Shown piece after piece: positions 25,923 through 34,567 of a stretch of DNA of 52,208 nt; within the stretch, counting starts at the first letter, position 1; every line of letters starts with the position of its first letter. Under the pieces are notes generated by a model. The model was given only the letters and a program-made list of their open reading frames with translations, had not been told where the DNA came from and made no database searches. The translations under genes were made by a program, and so were the position numbers. Source of the stretch: Acinetobacter johnsonii CIP 64.6 (GTDB lineage Bacteria; Pseudomonadota; Gammaproteobacteria; Pseudomonadales; Moraxellaceae); the NCBI RefSeq assembly GCF_000368045.1, contig NZ_KB849236.1, positions 675,325-727,532 on the forward strand, given 5' to 3'.

Positions 25923-26971
25923 GTTGGTGGTTAGAAGCATGTCAAAGTCCGAGTGAGTCTGTATTGGCTCAAGCCCTAGCACGCCAGTCACAGTTGACCA
26001 AACCGACAGGCTCGTTGTCGGAGCTTGAATCGGTTGCAGTGACTTTAGCGAGTTTGCAAAACACTGTAAAACCCAAGATTGATCGTCCATGGATTACGAT
26101 TTTTGCAGGTGATCATGGGGTGATGGAAGAAAATATTTCTGCCTACCCGCAAGCGGTGACACGTCAAATGTTGCAGAACTTCGCAACAGGTGGGGCGTGT
26201 ATTAGTGTGATTGCCAAAGAGTATCAAGCCAAGTTACAAGTCATCGACTGTGGTTCAGTCGGTGAAGCTTATGAATATGTCGGGGTTGAACGCCACTGCA
26301 TCCGCGCGGGGACGGCTAACTTTGCTCAAACTCCAGCCATGACTGAGGCTGAATGTGAAGCTGCTTTTGCTTTGGGGCAAAAAAGTGTGGAAGATGCCAT
26401 CGCTTATGGGGCAGATATCTATGTTGCGGGTGAGATGGGCATTGGAAATACCTGTTCAGCCTCAGCCGTGGCTTGTTTTTTATTGGCTGAACCTGCTGAA
26501 AAGTTAACAGGTGTTGGAACGGGTATCCGTACTGAACAATTGATACATAAAAAACAGGTGATTGATCAAGCACTTTCACTGCATGCGCAATATGTCGGGA
26601 ATGATCCGTTTAAAGCCTTATGTGCCGTGGGTGGGCTTGAAATTGCAGCTATGACAGGCGCGTATATTCGCTGTGCACAATTGGGGCTGCCAATGGTGGT
26701 AGATGGGTTTATCAGTACCGTTTCGGCATTGCTTGCAGTACGTTTAAATCCACAGGTTCGCGCTTGGATGCTTTTTGGGCATCAGTCGGCTGAATATGGT
26801 CATGTACGTTTGTTAGAAGAACTTAAAGCGATGCCTCTATTGAAGCTGAATTTGCGTTTAGGTGAGGGCAGTGGTGCAGGGGCTGCACTGGGGTTGATCA
26901 AACTCGCCTGTCGCTTACATAATGAAATGGCAACATTTGCTGAAGCAGCCGTGATTGGTGAGAAAGTTTAA
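25919..26971 (+). CDS. cobT: Nicotinate-nucleotide-dimethylbenzimidazole phosphoribosyltransferase
   Basis: Makes alpha-ribazole phosphate, the lower-ligand precursor of cobalamin. It has 350 residues, starting at a GTG that overlaps the cobU stop. Family landmarks: TKPTGSLSELE at the N terminus, FAGDHGVMEENISAYP, the GEMGIGNT block and, at the C terminus, LRLGEGSGAGAALG with the catalytic glutamate. The order after cobU matches a lower-ligand attachment pathway. Confidence 0.95.
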   Translation: MSWWLEACQSPSESVLAQALARQSQLTKPTGSLSELESVAVTLASLQNTVKPKIDRPWITIFAGDHGVMEENISAYPQAVTRQMLQNFATGGACISVIAKEYQAKLQVIDCGSVGEAYEYVGVERHCIRAGTANFAQTPAMTEAECEAAFALGQKSVEDAIAYGADIYVAGEMGIGNTCSASAVACFLLAEPAEKLTGVGTGIRTEQLIHKKQVIDQALSLHAQYVGNDPFKALCAVGGLEIAAMTGAYIRCAQLGLPMVVDGFISTVSALLAVRLNPQVRAWMLFGHQSAEYGHVRLLEELKAMPLLKLNLRLGEGSGAGAALGLIKLACRLHNEMATFAEAAVIGEKV

Positions 26972-26973
26972 GG

Positions 26974-27576
26974 ATGTTGTGTTTAGATTTCCTACGCCAC
27001 GGCGAAACCAGCTTAAGCCATACTCTACGGGGAAGAACGGATGATGCTTTGACTGCGAAAGGTTGGGCGCAAATGCAGTCTACTATTGCTCAGGCTGAGC
27101 AGGTTAGTCAGGCGTGGGATGTCATTTATAGCTCACCATTACAGCGCTGTCGTCTGTTTGCAGAGCAGTGGGCGGAGCAAAAACAGCTCCCTTTGTATAT
27201 AGAACCGAATTTGCAAGAAATGGATTTTGGAGAATGGGAAGCTCAGCCGACCGAGCGACTCTACCAACAATTTCCTAATGAATTGGCTCAATTTTGGCAA
27301 ACGCCGTTAAGTTTTACACCGCCTCAGGCAGAAAGCTTATTGGCATTTAAAAGCCGTGTTCTAGAGTCTGTAGAGACGTTAACCCAGCAAATGCATAAGC
27401 AGGGCTGGCAACGGGCGTTGATTATTTCCCATGGTGGAGTGATTAAACTCTTAAAATGCCAAGCGCTGAAGCAAAATGATAACGATCTTTTAAAAATGTC
27501 AGCAGAGTTGGGACAATTGAACCGCTTTGTATTCGATCAAGGACAACTTCAGTTTATTCAAAGTGAGGATGTGTAA
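26974..27576 (+). CDS. cobC: Alpha-ribazole phosphatase (histidine phosphatase family)
   Basis: A 200-residue phosphoglycerate-mutase-like phosphatase. It has the catalytic RHGE near residue 9 (DFLRHGETSL), the EMDFGEWEAQ block, and the second histidine in ISHGG. In this context it removes phosphate from alpha-ribazole 5'-phosphate. The ATG lies 2 bases after the cobT stop. The family is broad, so the substrate assignment depends on the operon. Confidence 0.88.
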   Translation: MLCLDFLRHGETSLSHTLRGRTDDALTAKGWAQMQSTIAQAEQVSQAWDVIYSSPLQRCRLFAEQWAEQKQLPLYIEPNLQEMDFGEWEAQPTERLYQQFPNELAQFWQTPLSFTPPQAESLLAFKSRVLESVETLTQQMHKQGWQRALIISHGGVIKLLKCQALKQNDNDLLKMSAELGQLNRFVFDQGQLQFIQSEDV

Positions 27577-28319
27577 TGACACCTTTTTGGATTGCACTGC
27601 AGTTTTTAACGACGTTTCCAGTTCGTTTAAGCACAATGCCAACGCCTCAGCAAAATGCGCAAGCACTGTTATTTTATCCTGTGGTGGGTTTGCTCATAGG
27701 AGCCATTCTGTATGGGATAACCCTGTTATTGTATGCTTTGCCACTTGTGCTGTTAAGCAGTGTGATTCTGGTGCTATGGATTTGGCTGACGGGTGGTTTG
27801 CATCTGGATGGTTTGGCCGATACCGCAGATGCTTGGGTCGGTGGTTTTGGCGATAAAGCACGCACACTTGAGATCATGAAAGATCCGAGTTGTGGGCCGA
27901 TAGGTGTACTCAGCCTTGTCATTGTATGCATATTAAAGTGGTCTGCACTGTATGTGTTATTGCAGCAGCAGTGTTATAGCACACTCATTTTATTTCCTGT
28001 CTTAGGGCGTCTTGTGCCGCTATTTTTCTTTTTAAGCACAGACTATGTGCGTGCTAAAGGACTCGGCAGCCAGTTGGGCCAATATTTAGCACGACCAATT
28101 GCAATGGCACTTTTACTGCTGATACCTTTGGTGGCTTTGTATTGGACATGGATTGGTGTTGTGGTGATTGCCACTTTTTATCTGGTATTATGGTATTTGC
28201 GGTATAAATTTATACAGCGTATTGGTGGTGTGACGGGAGATACCATTGGTGCCAGTATTGAAATAATTGAATTAGCGACATTGTTTAGCTTTGTGGTGGC
28301 TACTTTTTATTTCACTTAA
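27576..28319 (+). CDS. cobS: Adenosylcobinamide-GDP ribazoletransferase (cobalamin synthase)
   Basis: An integral inner-membrane enzyme of 247 residues that joins adenosylcobinamide-GDP and alpha-ribazole. It shows the family motif GGLHLDGLADTADA near residue 70 and KDPSCGPIGV, with about six hydrophobic segments. The start codon shares one base with the cobC stop (TAATG). It is the last gene of the run. The 256 to 271 bases after it hold no gene except possibly the kdsD promoter, and no terminator was seen. Confidence 0.94.
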   Translation: MTPFWIALQFLTTFPVRLSTMPTPQQNAQALLFYPVVGLLIGAILYGITLLLYALPLVLLSSVILVLWIWLTGGLHLDGLADTADAWVGGFGDKARTLEIMKDPSCGPIGVLSLVIVCILKWSALYVLLQQQCYSTLILFPVLGRLVPLFFFLSTDYVRAKGLGSQLGQYLARPIAMALLLLIPLVALYWTWIGVVVIATFYLVLWYLRYKFIQRIGGVTGDTIGASIEIIELATLFSFVVATFYFT

Positions 28320-28590
28320 GTTAAGAAATTAATAAGAGCCTCTCAGCGTGAAAGATGTGCAGTCATACGTGGTCGAAAGAAAAAATAATAAAAAGGGAGC
28401 GAGCTATATGCACTTGAAACAAAGGTCTTCCATCATCAGCAAAACACATTTGTAGATATGTTGTGAAAATCCAAAGATTTCCACGATAGTTGTCTACAGA
28501 GATATGATAAAATTGCGAAAATTATTTTTTATGTGCTGACGTTTCATTTCGTCACACGGTTCAGGTAAAACAACGTTGAATTCTGAAAAT

Positions 28591-29568
28591 ATGTCAAATC
28601 CCATTGATTTCCAAAAAGTTGCTTTAGAAACACTAGAGATAGAGCGTCAGGCACTCTCGGTACTTGCTAAGCAAATCGATGATCGTTTTAGCCGTGCTTG
28701 TGAAATTATCTTAAAGTGCAAAGGTCGCTTAGTCATTACTGGCATGGGTAAATCAGGGCATATTGGCCGAAAAATGGCAGCTACATTTGCCTCTACAGGT
28801 ACGCCATCATTCTTTATGCACCCAGGTGAAGCGGGGCATGGTGATTTGGGGATGTTGGTTGCAGGTGATGTGCTGATTGCGATTTCAAACTCGGGCAAGA
28901 GTGATGAAATCATGATGCTGATGCCTTTGATCAAATATTTGGGTGTGCCTTTAATTACCATCAGTGGTGATGAGCGTGGGCCGATGCCACAAAATGCTGA
29001 TGTGGCACTGACATTGGGCAATATTCAAGAAGCTTGTCCATTGGGGCTAGCACCAACATCGAGTACAACGGCGACTTTAGCTTTGGGTGATGCATTGGCT
29101 GTTGCACTATTAGATGCACGCGGGTTTACTTCCGATGACTTTGCACGCTCGCATCCTGCGGGTGCTTTGGGTAAACGCTTGTTATTACATGTGAAGCATT
29201 TAATGCACACTGGAGACGAACTACCGAAAGTGTCTCCAGATACAGCAATGAACAAAGTTCTGTACGAAATCTCTAACAAACGCCTAGGTTTAACCACAAT
29301 TGTGGATGAAAATGACTGTCTATTAGGAATTTTTACTGATGGTGATTTACGCCGTTTGATTGATAAACAGCAAGGATTTGATGTGAATTTGGCGGTGTCT
29401 GATGTGATGATTAAGAGCCCGCTGACGATTTCACCTGAAGCACGTGCTGTTGAAGCATTAGAGCGAATGAATGAAAAGAAAATTAACCAATTTGTCGTTG
29501 TTGATGAGAGCAATAAAGTCATTGGTGTTTTGAGTATGCATGACCTGATTCAAGCTGGGGTAAATTAA
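28591..29568 (+). CDS. kdsD: Arabinose-5-phosphate isomerase
   Basis: Interconverts ribulose 5-phosphate and arabinose 5-phosphate, the first step to Kdo for lipopolysaccharide. An N-terminal SIS domain (GMGKSGHIGRKMAATF, SNSGKSDE) is followed by two CBS domains (residues about 205-325). The ATG at 28591 gives 325 residues starting MSNPIDFQ, close to other KdsD; a TTG five codons upstream (28576) is possible but less likely. It is followed after 3 bases by kdsC, heading kdsD-kdsC-lptC-lptA-lptB, the same order as in E. coli. Confidence 0.94.
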   Translation: MSNPIDFQKVALETLEIERQALSVLAKQIDDRFSRACEIILKCKGRLVITGMGKSGHIGRKMAATFASTGTPSFFMHPGEAGHGDLGMLVAGDVLIAISNSGKSDEIMMLMPLIKYLGVPLITISGDERGPMPQNADVALTLGNIQEACPLGLAPTSSTTATLALGDALAVALLDARGFTSDDFARSHPAGALGKRLLLHVKHLMHTGDELPKVSPDTAMNKVLYEISNKRLGLTTIVDENDCLLGIFTDGDLRRLIDKQQGFDVNLAVSDVMIKSPLTISPEARAVEALERMNEKKINQFVVVDESNKVIGVLSMHDLIQAGVN

Positions 29569-29571
29569 AAA

Positions 29572-30111
29572 ATGGCTTCTTATATTTTGTTAGAACAAGC
29601 GCGTTATGTAGAAGCTCTAGTTTTGGATGTTGATGGTATTTTAAGTGATGGTTTTGTGACTTTGACCAATTCTGGAGACGAAATCAAATCTTTCGATATC
29701 CGTGATGGCTTAGGCATGAAACTGGTTCAGCAAGCTGGTGTGAAAGTGATTATTATCACAGGGCGTAAAAGTCAGATCGTAGAAAAACGGATGTCTGATT
29801 TGGGCGTAGACCTTGTTTATCAAGGCCGTGAAGACAAAGGTGTTGCACTGCGTGAGGCTTGTGCAAAATTTGGTATTTCAGCCGAAGATTGTTTATACAT
29901 GGGTGATGACTGGCCTGACCTATCTGCATTTGCCATTGCAGGCATGAAAGTGACCGTGCCAAATGGTCATTTAGAAGTACGTCGTCGTGCCGATTTGGTA
30001 ACTCAAGCGATGGGTGGACGTGGCGCGGTACGTGAAATCTGCGATATGATTTTACAAGCCAAAGGTGTATACGAAACTTTACTTGAAAAGTACACCGCAG
30101 TCCCGCATTAA
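29572..30111 (+). CDS. kdsC: 3-deoxy-D-manno-octulosonate 8-phosphate phosphatase
   Basis: A HAD-family phosphatase of 179 residues that releases Kdo from Kdo 8-phosphate. It has the nucleophile motif LDVDGILSDG near residue 19, IITGRKS for motif II, and MGDDWPDL for motif IV. It has the compact cap-less form typical of KdsC. It lies between kdsD and lptC. Confidence 0.95.
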   Translation: MASYILLEQARYVEALVLDVDGILSDGFVTLTNSGDEIKSFDIRDGLGMKLVQQAGVKVIIITGRKSQIVEKRMSDLGVDLVYQGREDKGVALREACAKFGISAEDCLYMGDDWPDLSAFAIAGMKVTVPNGHLEVRRRADLVTQAMGGRGAVREICDMILQAKGVYETLLEKYTAVPH

Positions 30112-30145
30112 TCTGTATGCATGCATGAGAGTTTAGTTAACATTT

Positions 30146-30688
30146 ATGGATACTAAAGTTTTATATATCACTGCTGTAGCCATTGCGGCTATCAGTAGTG
30201 GTTATTACTATTACAGCGGAAAAGGGCAAAAGCTCGAGGTCGATGGTGCGCAAAGCATGACCTATTCTGCTGAACAGATCCAACTGACTCAAACAGATGA
30301 GCAGGGTAATTTATACGTCCGCGCAAAAGTAGATCGTCTTGAGCAGGACATGCAAAAGAAGACCTCTAAGTTAGAAAACTTAAATGCTGAGATGTATAAA
30401 GATGGAAAAGTGGATGCGACTTTCTATGCCAAGCAAGCCAATGGCATCAACGACAACGAAAAAGTCGTTCTGACAAACCAAGTGGTTGCAAAGAAAATGT
30501 TGGATCAAGGTCAGATGCAGTTTGAGACCGCAGAATTGACTGCGTTTCCACAGACGCGTGAACTTGAATCTCAGCATCAAGTGGTTGTTACGACACCACA
30601 AGCCGAATTTGTTAGTCAGGGCTTAAAAGCGAATTTAAATACGGGTCAATATGACTTTTTCCATATTCGAGGGAAGTATGAACCATAA
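30146..30688 (+). CDS. lptC: LPS export system protein LptC
   Basis: A bitopic inner-membrane protein of 180 residues in the Lpt bridge. It has one N-terminal membrane helix (residues about 5-24, VLYITAVAIAAISSGYYYY) and then a beta-jellyroll periplasmic domain. Sequence identity in LptC is generally low; the assignment rests on this topology and on its place before lptA. Its last 11 bases overlap the lptA start. Confidence 0.88.
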   Translation: MDTKVLYITAVAIAAISSGYYYYSGKGQKLEVDGAQSMTYSAEQIQLTQTDEQGNLYVRAKVDRLEQDMQKKTSKLENLNAEMYKDGKVDATFYAKQANGINDNEKVVLTNQVVAKKMLDQGQMQFETAELTAFPQTRELESQHQVVVTTPQAEFVSQGLKANLNTGQYDFFHIRGKYEP

Positions 30689-31244
30689 TCCAAAATTTTC
30701 TATTTCGAAAACTTTCCTCAAGCAAACACTTGCACTGAGTTTAGGTGTGGCTGTTTCAACTTTTGCTTTGGCATTGCCAAGTGACCGTAGTAAAGCGATT
30801 TCGTTGGTGGCAGATCGAGCAACATTTAATGAAAAAACGGGTGTTACGACGTACACAGGCAATGTCATCATTGAACAGGGTACGATGAAACTACAAGCGG
30901 ATTCGATTGTTGCCAATTTAAATCAAACCCGTCAAATTAGCACCATTACGGCCAATGGTAAGCCTGCACGTTTCCAACAACAAGTTAGTACCAACAAAGG
31001 TATTGCCAAAGGTCAGGCGCAAAAAATTATTTATAATGCAGAAACAGGCATTATTACCTTATCGGGCAGTGCACTTCTAGAACAAGATGGTGCCAGTATT
31101 CGCGGTAATACATTGCGTTATAGTATGAATAAAGGTGATATCGAAGCGATTGGTACACCAAATAACAGTGGTTCGTCGAGTGGTCGTGTTCAGATTGTGA
31201 TCCCACCTTCAGGTTCTCAATCCTTCCCAGGAGCGCGTGACTAA
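30678..31244 (+). CDS. lptA: LPS transport periplasmic protein LptA
   Basis: The periplasmic bridge component that carries LPS to LptDE. It has a Sec signal peptide (SKTFLKQTLALSLGVAVSTF, cut after ALA) and then an OstA-like repeat domain (DRATFNEKTGVTTYTGNV, GTMKLQADSI). The ATG at 30678 overlaps the lptC end, has a GAGGGA Shine-Dalgarno and gives 188 residues. A longer frame from 30651 would put non-signal residues in front. Confidence 0.92.
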   Translation: MNHNPKFSISKTFLKQTLALSLGVAVSTFALALPSDRSKAISLVADRATFNEKTGVTTYTGNVIIEQGTMKLQADSIVANLNQTRQISTITANGKPARFQQQVSTNKGIAKGQAQKIIYNAETGIITLSGSALLEQDGASIRGNTLRYSMNKGDIEAIGTPNNSGSSSGRVQIVIPPSGSQSFPGARD

Positions 31245-31990
31245 TGGAGCAAACTCTCAATCAGCCACAAACCCTATGTATTAAGCATCTCGCGAAAAAC
31301 TACAGTAAGCGTTGGGTAGTGAAAGATGTATCTTTTAGCATGCAAAGCGGACAAATCGTAGGTTTACTGGGCCCTAATGGTGCTGGGAAAACCACCAGTT
31401 TCTATATGGTGGTTGGACTGGTGCGTATGGACAAAGGTGAAATTCATCTTGATGACCTAGACATGTCTGATTTGGCCATGCATGAACGTGCGCGTAAAGG
31501 CATTGGTTACTTACCTCAAGAAGCATCAATTTTTAGAAAACTCACTATTTCTGAAAATATTATGTCTATTTTGGAAACGCGCAAAGATCTAAATAAAGAA
31601 CAACGTAAACAGCGTCTGCATGAATTGCTGGCCGATTTCAAAATTAGCCATATTAAAGATTCATTGGGTATGAGTGTGTCAGGTGGTGAACGTCGTCGTG
31701 CTGAAATTGCACGTGCACTGGCAGCCGATCCAAAATTTATGTTACTCGATGAGCCTTTTGCTGGGGTTGACCCAATTTCAGTGGGTGACATTAAAGATAT
31801 TATTCGTACTCTAAAAGACCGTGGTATTGGCGTTCTTATTACGGATCATAACGTTCGTGAGACTTTGGCGATTTGTGAACGTGCTTATATCGTGAGTGAG
31901 GGTGCGGTGATTGCTGAAGGCTCTCCAGATGAAATCTTAGCCAATGAAACCGTGCGTCAAGTTTACCTTGGTGATGATTTCACTGTATAA
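31244..31990 (+). CDS. lptB: LPS export ABC transporter ATP-binding protein LptB
   Basis: The ATPase powering LPS extraction by LptFG. It has 248 residues with Walker A GPNGAGKTT, the Q-loop LPQEASIF, the signature SVSGGERRR, Walker B MLLDEPFAGVD and the His switch TDHNVRE. Its start shares one base with the lptA stop (TAATG). rpoN, which follows lptB in many proteobacteria, is not next here; a hairpin closes the run. Confidence 0.96.
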   Translation: MEQTLNQPQTLCIKHLAKNYSKRWVVKDVSFSMQSGQIVGLLGPNGAGKTTSFYMVVGLVRMDKGEIHLDDLDMSDLAMHERARKGIGYLPQEASIFRKLTISENIMSILETRKDLNKEQRKQRLHELLADFKISHIKDSLGMSVSGGERRRAEIARALAADPKFMLLDEPFAGVDPISVGDIKDIIRTLKDRGIGVLITDHNVRETLAICERAYIVSEGAVIAEGSPDEILANETVRQVYLGDDFTV

Positions 31991-31997
31991 GATTTTT

Positions 31998-32024
31998 CTG
32001 CGTCAATGAAAATAATTGGCGCAG
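31998..32024 (+). terminator. lptB: Hairpin after lptB, likely terminator
   Basis: CTGCGTCAAT (31998-32007) pairs with ATTGGCGCAG (32015-32024) with one G-U pair and a 7-base loop, 8 bases after the stop. The T content after it (ATTTCCCTCT) is modest. Confidence 0.6.
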
Positions 32025-32134
32025 ATTTCCCTCTCATATTTTTAATCCATCGCTGTGCATTGAATTAAGAATAGGGCATCCCTTTATATTCAAACTGCGC
32101 GCTCTGCCATCCTTTTGAAATCGCTTTTTTTAGC

Positions 32135-32153
32135 ATGCATACATAGTATGCAT
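32135..32153. promoter_or_regulatory. Perfect dyad upstream of yigZ
   Basis: ATGCATAC (32135-32142), ATA, GTATGCAT (32146-32153): a perfect 8+8 inverted repeat about 100 bases before yigZ, shaped like a dimeric repressor site. No regulator is suggested by context. Confidence 0.4.
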
Positions 32154-32254
32154 ATCTCTTTATTTTGTGTGGGCTTAAAGCGAAAAGCTATTTTCATACG
32201 ATAGCTGATTGAAAATACGTTATAATTTTTTGTGAAATTTTTAAAAATTACGCT

Positions 32255-32851
32255 ATGCCATTTACCATCTCTAGTTTAGTGAGCTATGAAGAAGTCATTA
32301 AAAAAAGTCGTTTTCAAGCTTTTGCTGTGCCTGTAGAAAATGAACAAGCTGTTAAAGATTTTCTAGAGCAATATAAAGATATCAGCACCACGCATCAGTG
32401 CTGGGCATGGAAAATTGGCCACAATGTTCGTTTTAATGATGACGGTGAACCCTCAGGTACTGCAGGTCGTCCTATTTTAGCGACCATTGAAGGCAATGAA
32501 CTAACCAATATTTTGGTTTTGGTCAATCGTTGGTATGGTGGCGTCAAGTTAGGCACAGGCGGGCTGGTACGTGCTTATGGTGGAACAGCAGGACAGTGTT
32601 TACTGTTGGCTGAAAAAATTGAACTGATTGAAAAGAAAAAAGTGCATTTTGCCTGCCAATTTAATGAATGGGCGATTTTCCAGTATGAGCTGAATAGCCA
32701 GCAGATTGAGTTTAATGAGCAATATACTGCGGATGGCGTGCTTGTGGAGGCATTATTACAAGTGCATCAGATTGAAGCGCTCAGGCTTAAAATACAAGAC
32801 GTAACCCGTGGGCGTGAAGCGTTAAAAATTGTGGATAACCATCATGACTGA
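32255..32851 (+). CDS. yigZ: YigZ/IMPACT family protein
   Basis: A 198-residue protein of the UPF0029/YigZ family, with the conserved KKSRFQAF start, HQCWAWKIG, DDGEPSGTAGRPIL and NRWYGGVKLGTGGLVRAYGG, followed by a ferredoxin-like C-terminal domain. The eukaryotic relative IMPACT regulates GCN2; the bacterial role is not settled. It overlaps the next gene by 8 bases. Confidence 0.92.
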   Translation: MPFTISSLVSYEEVIKKSRFQAFAVPVENEQAVKDFLEQYKDISTTHQCWAWKIGHNVRFNDDGEPSGTAGRPILATIEGNELTNILVLVNRWYGGVKLGTGGLVRAYGGTAGQCLLLAEKIELIEKKKVHFACQFNEWAIFQYELNSQQIEFNEQYTADGVLVEALLQVHQIEALRLKIQDVTRGREALKIVDNHHD

Positions 32852-33455
32852 TCCCTTATTAAAATATCGTGAGCAGCATAAGCATCGCTTAAACTATATG
32901 CCTTGGTTGTATTGGTCGCTCAAGCCTAAAAACCGTGTGTGGGCTGAAGCATGGCAGCAAGAATACCAAGCTTATTTAATGGAAATGGAAACCGTTGAAA
33001 TTGGTCAAAACTGTTTTATTTCTCCATTGGCACACATATTTGCAGAGCCTGGTCGTAAAATTGTCATTGGGGACAACACCTTTATTGCTGCCGATTGTAC
33101 TTTGCATGGGCCTTTAGAGATCGGCAGTGAAGTTGCGATTAACCATCATTGTATTTTAGATGGTGGACGTGTGGGGATTAAGTTACATGATCAAGTGCGT
33201 ATTGCGGCCTATTGTCACTTGTATGCCTTTGATCATGGCATGGCACTCAGTGATCCGATTTATCAGCAACCTGTGCGTTCACAAGGGATAGAAATTGGTC
33301 GGGATGTTTGGTTGGGTGCACATGTGGGCGTGAAAGATGGGGTGAAAATTGGTGCACATGCTGTGGTGGGGATGAATAGTATGGTAACCAAAGATATCGC
33401 CGAGCAATCGATTGTTGCTGGCAATCCTGCTCACTTTATTCGTTTACGTGATTAA
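32844..33455 (+). CDS. Hexapeptide-repeat acyltransferase
   Basis: A 203-residue left-handed beta-helix protein. Repeats of the form IGxxxxI run from about residue 55 (VEIGQNCFISPLAHIF) to the C terminus (AHAVVGMNSMVTKDI, AGNPAHFIRLRD), the pattern of maltose/galactoside O-acetyltransferase-like enzymes. HGM with surrounding residues may supply the catalytic histidine. The acceptor is unknown. The ATG at 32844 overlaps the yigZ end and lacks a clear Shine-Dalgarno, which suggests coupling. Confidence 0.85.
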   Translation: MTDPLLKYREQHKHRLNYMPWLYWSLKPKNRVWAEAWQQEYQAYLMEMETVEIGQNCFISPLAHIFAEPGRKIVIGDNTFIAADCTLHGPLEIGSEVAINHHCILDGGRVGIKLHDQVRIAAYCHLYAFDHGMALSDPIYQQPVRSQGIEIGRDVWLGAHVGVKDGVKIGAHAVVGMNSMVTKDIAEQSIVAGNPAHFIRLRD

Positions 33456-33583
33456 GATATCAAAGAATATTGAACATTTATCAATACTTAATTACATAAA
33501 AACCTGCCATCAAAAAAAAAGATATGCTAAGTTTAGAACAACAATGAGACCTTATACCAAATGCGGTGTAATGAGAGGCGATA

Positions 33584-34426
33584 ATGAAACGAGTCATTGC
33601 ATGTATTGATTCCTCCCCTTGTATTAATGCCCTAGCAGAAGCTGCGGCGTGGATTGCAAAGCAGACGGGGCGGGAATTGGTCCTTTTACAAGTTTTGGAT
33701 TATTATCCTGCAAGTTATCACTTAGGTGAAATTAGTGGGGTAATTGGATTTGAAAGCAATGCAATGTTGCTCAAAGAGCTGGCTGAATTAGAGCAAAAAC
33801 AAAGTGAACTTGCGCTCAGTTATAGCAATAATCTACTCGATCATATTTCTAAACTCATTCTTGAAACGCATGGCCTACATACAACGCATATTCAAGAAAA
33901 GGGTGACTTTCTAGAGCAAAGTTTTAACTTATTGCATGAAGATGACATTGTGGTGATTGGCCGTGTGGGTGAGAAATCAGCTGAACGCAATAAACCATTG
34001 GGCAGTAATGTTGAAAACTTTATCCGTGGCGCAAACTGTACCGTCATGACGGTAGGCGATAGTTTTAAGCCACCTACGCGCTTTATCTTTGCCTACGAGT
34101 ATTCACCGACGTGTGTGAAGATGATGAAGCGGATTGCGCAAAGTGATTTACTGCGCCTCTTACAATGCCATTTGGTCTATGTCGGTGACCACCCTGAAAT
34201 TTTAAGAGAGCCTGAACAGTATCTGAAAGATGCAAATTTGGATGTGATTACAGAATATCGTTATGGCGACGTGGCTGAAAATATTCTGGAATACCAAAAT
34301 GAGCATGGCATACAACTGATTGTGCTCGGTGCGTTCAGCCACAGTAAAATTCATCAGTTCTTCTTGGGCAGTATTGCAACCACCATTTTTAGGAATGCCA
34401 AAGTTCCTTTACTGGTTGCCCGTTAA
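33584..34426 (+). CDS. Universal stress protein with two Usp domains
   Basis: 280 residues formed by two UspA-like folds. The first (about 1-150) begins with IACIDSSPCINALAEAA and carries VVIGRVGEKSAERNKPLGSNVENFIRGANCTVMTVGD. The second (about 155-280) ends with LIVLGAFSHSKIHQFFLGSIATTIFRNAKVPLLVAR, close to the ATP-binding G-2x-G-9x-G pattern. It is a cytosolic stress-linked protein of undetermined molecular role. A Shine-Dalgarno GAGAGG precedes the ATG. It stands alone and faces the O-methyltransferase gene. Confidence 0.88.
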   Translation: MKRVIACIDSSPCINALAEAAAWIAKQTGRELVLLQVLDYYPASYHLGEISGVIGFESNAMLLKELAELEQKQSELALSYSNNLLDHISKLILETHGLHTTHIQEKGDFLEQSFNLLHEDDIVVIGRVGEKSAERNKPLGSNVENFIRGANCTVMTVGDSFKPPTRFIFAYEYSPTCVKMMKRIAQSDLLRLLQCHLVYVGDHPEILREPEQYLKDANLDVITEYRYGDVAENILEYQNEHGIQLIVLGAFSHSKIHQFFLGSIATTIFRNAKVPLLVAR

Positions 34427-34460
34427 TTTAGAGTGATTTATCTAAATTGGAACTGTTTTA

Positions 34461-34499
34461 TCCATAGTTATCCGCATTAATTGTGGATAACTATATGGA
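34461..34499. repeat. Palindrome of two facing DnaA boxes between convergent genes
   Basis: ATAGTTATCC (34464-34473) pairs perfectly with GGATAACTAT (34485-34494) across an 11-base loop, and the pairing continues outward with a two-base bulge (TCC/GGA). The arms contain TTATCCGCA (34468-34476) and, on the other strand, TTATCCACA (34482-34490, read as TGTGGATAA); the second is a perfect DnaA-box consensus. There is no T run, so it is a poor terminator. Confidence 0.6.
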
Positions 34500-34567
34500 C
34501 AGTAAATGTAAGTTTATAATTTATATAAGCTTAAATTAATCGATTGTTTTTTAATCTAAGTTTTAGC

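Noticed and set aside
29025..29522. 165-residue open frame on the minus strand
   Set aside because: It is fully antisense to kdsD, whose SIS and CBS motifs are intact; codon choice and composition fit a shadow.
34461..34499. Replication origin
   Set aside because: Only two DnaA boxes, no AT-rich unwinding element of note, and no dnaA, dnaN or gyrB nearby.
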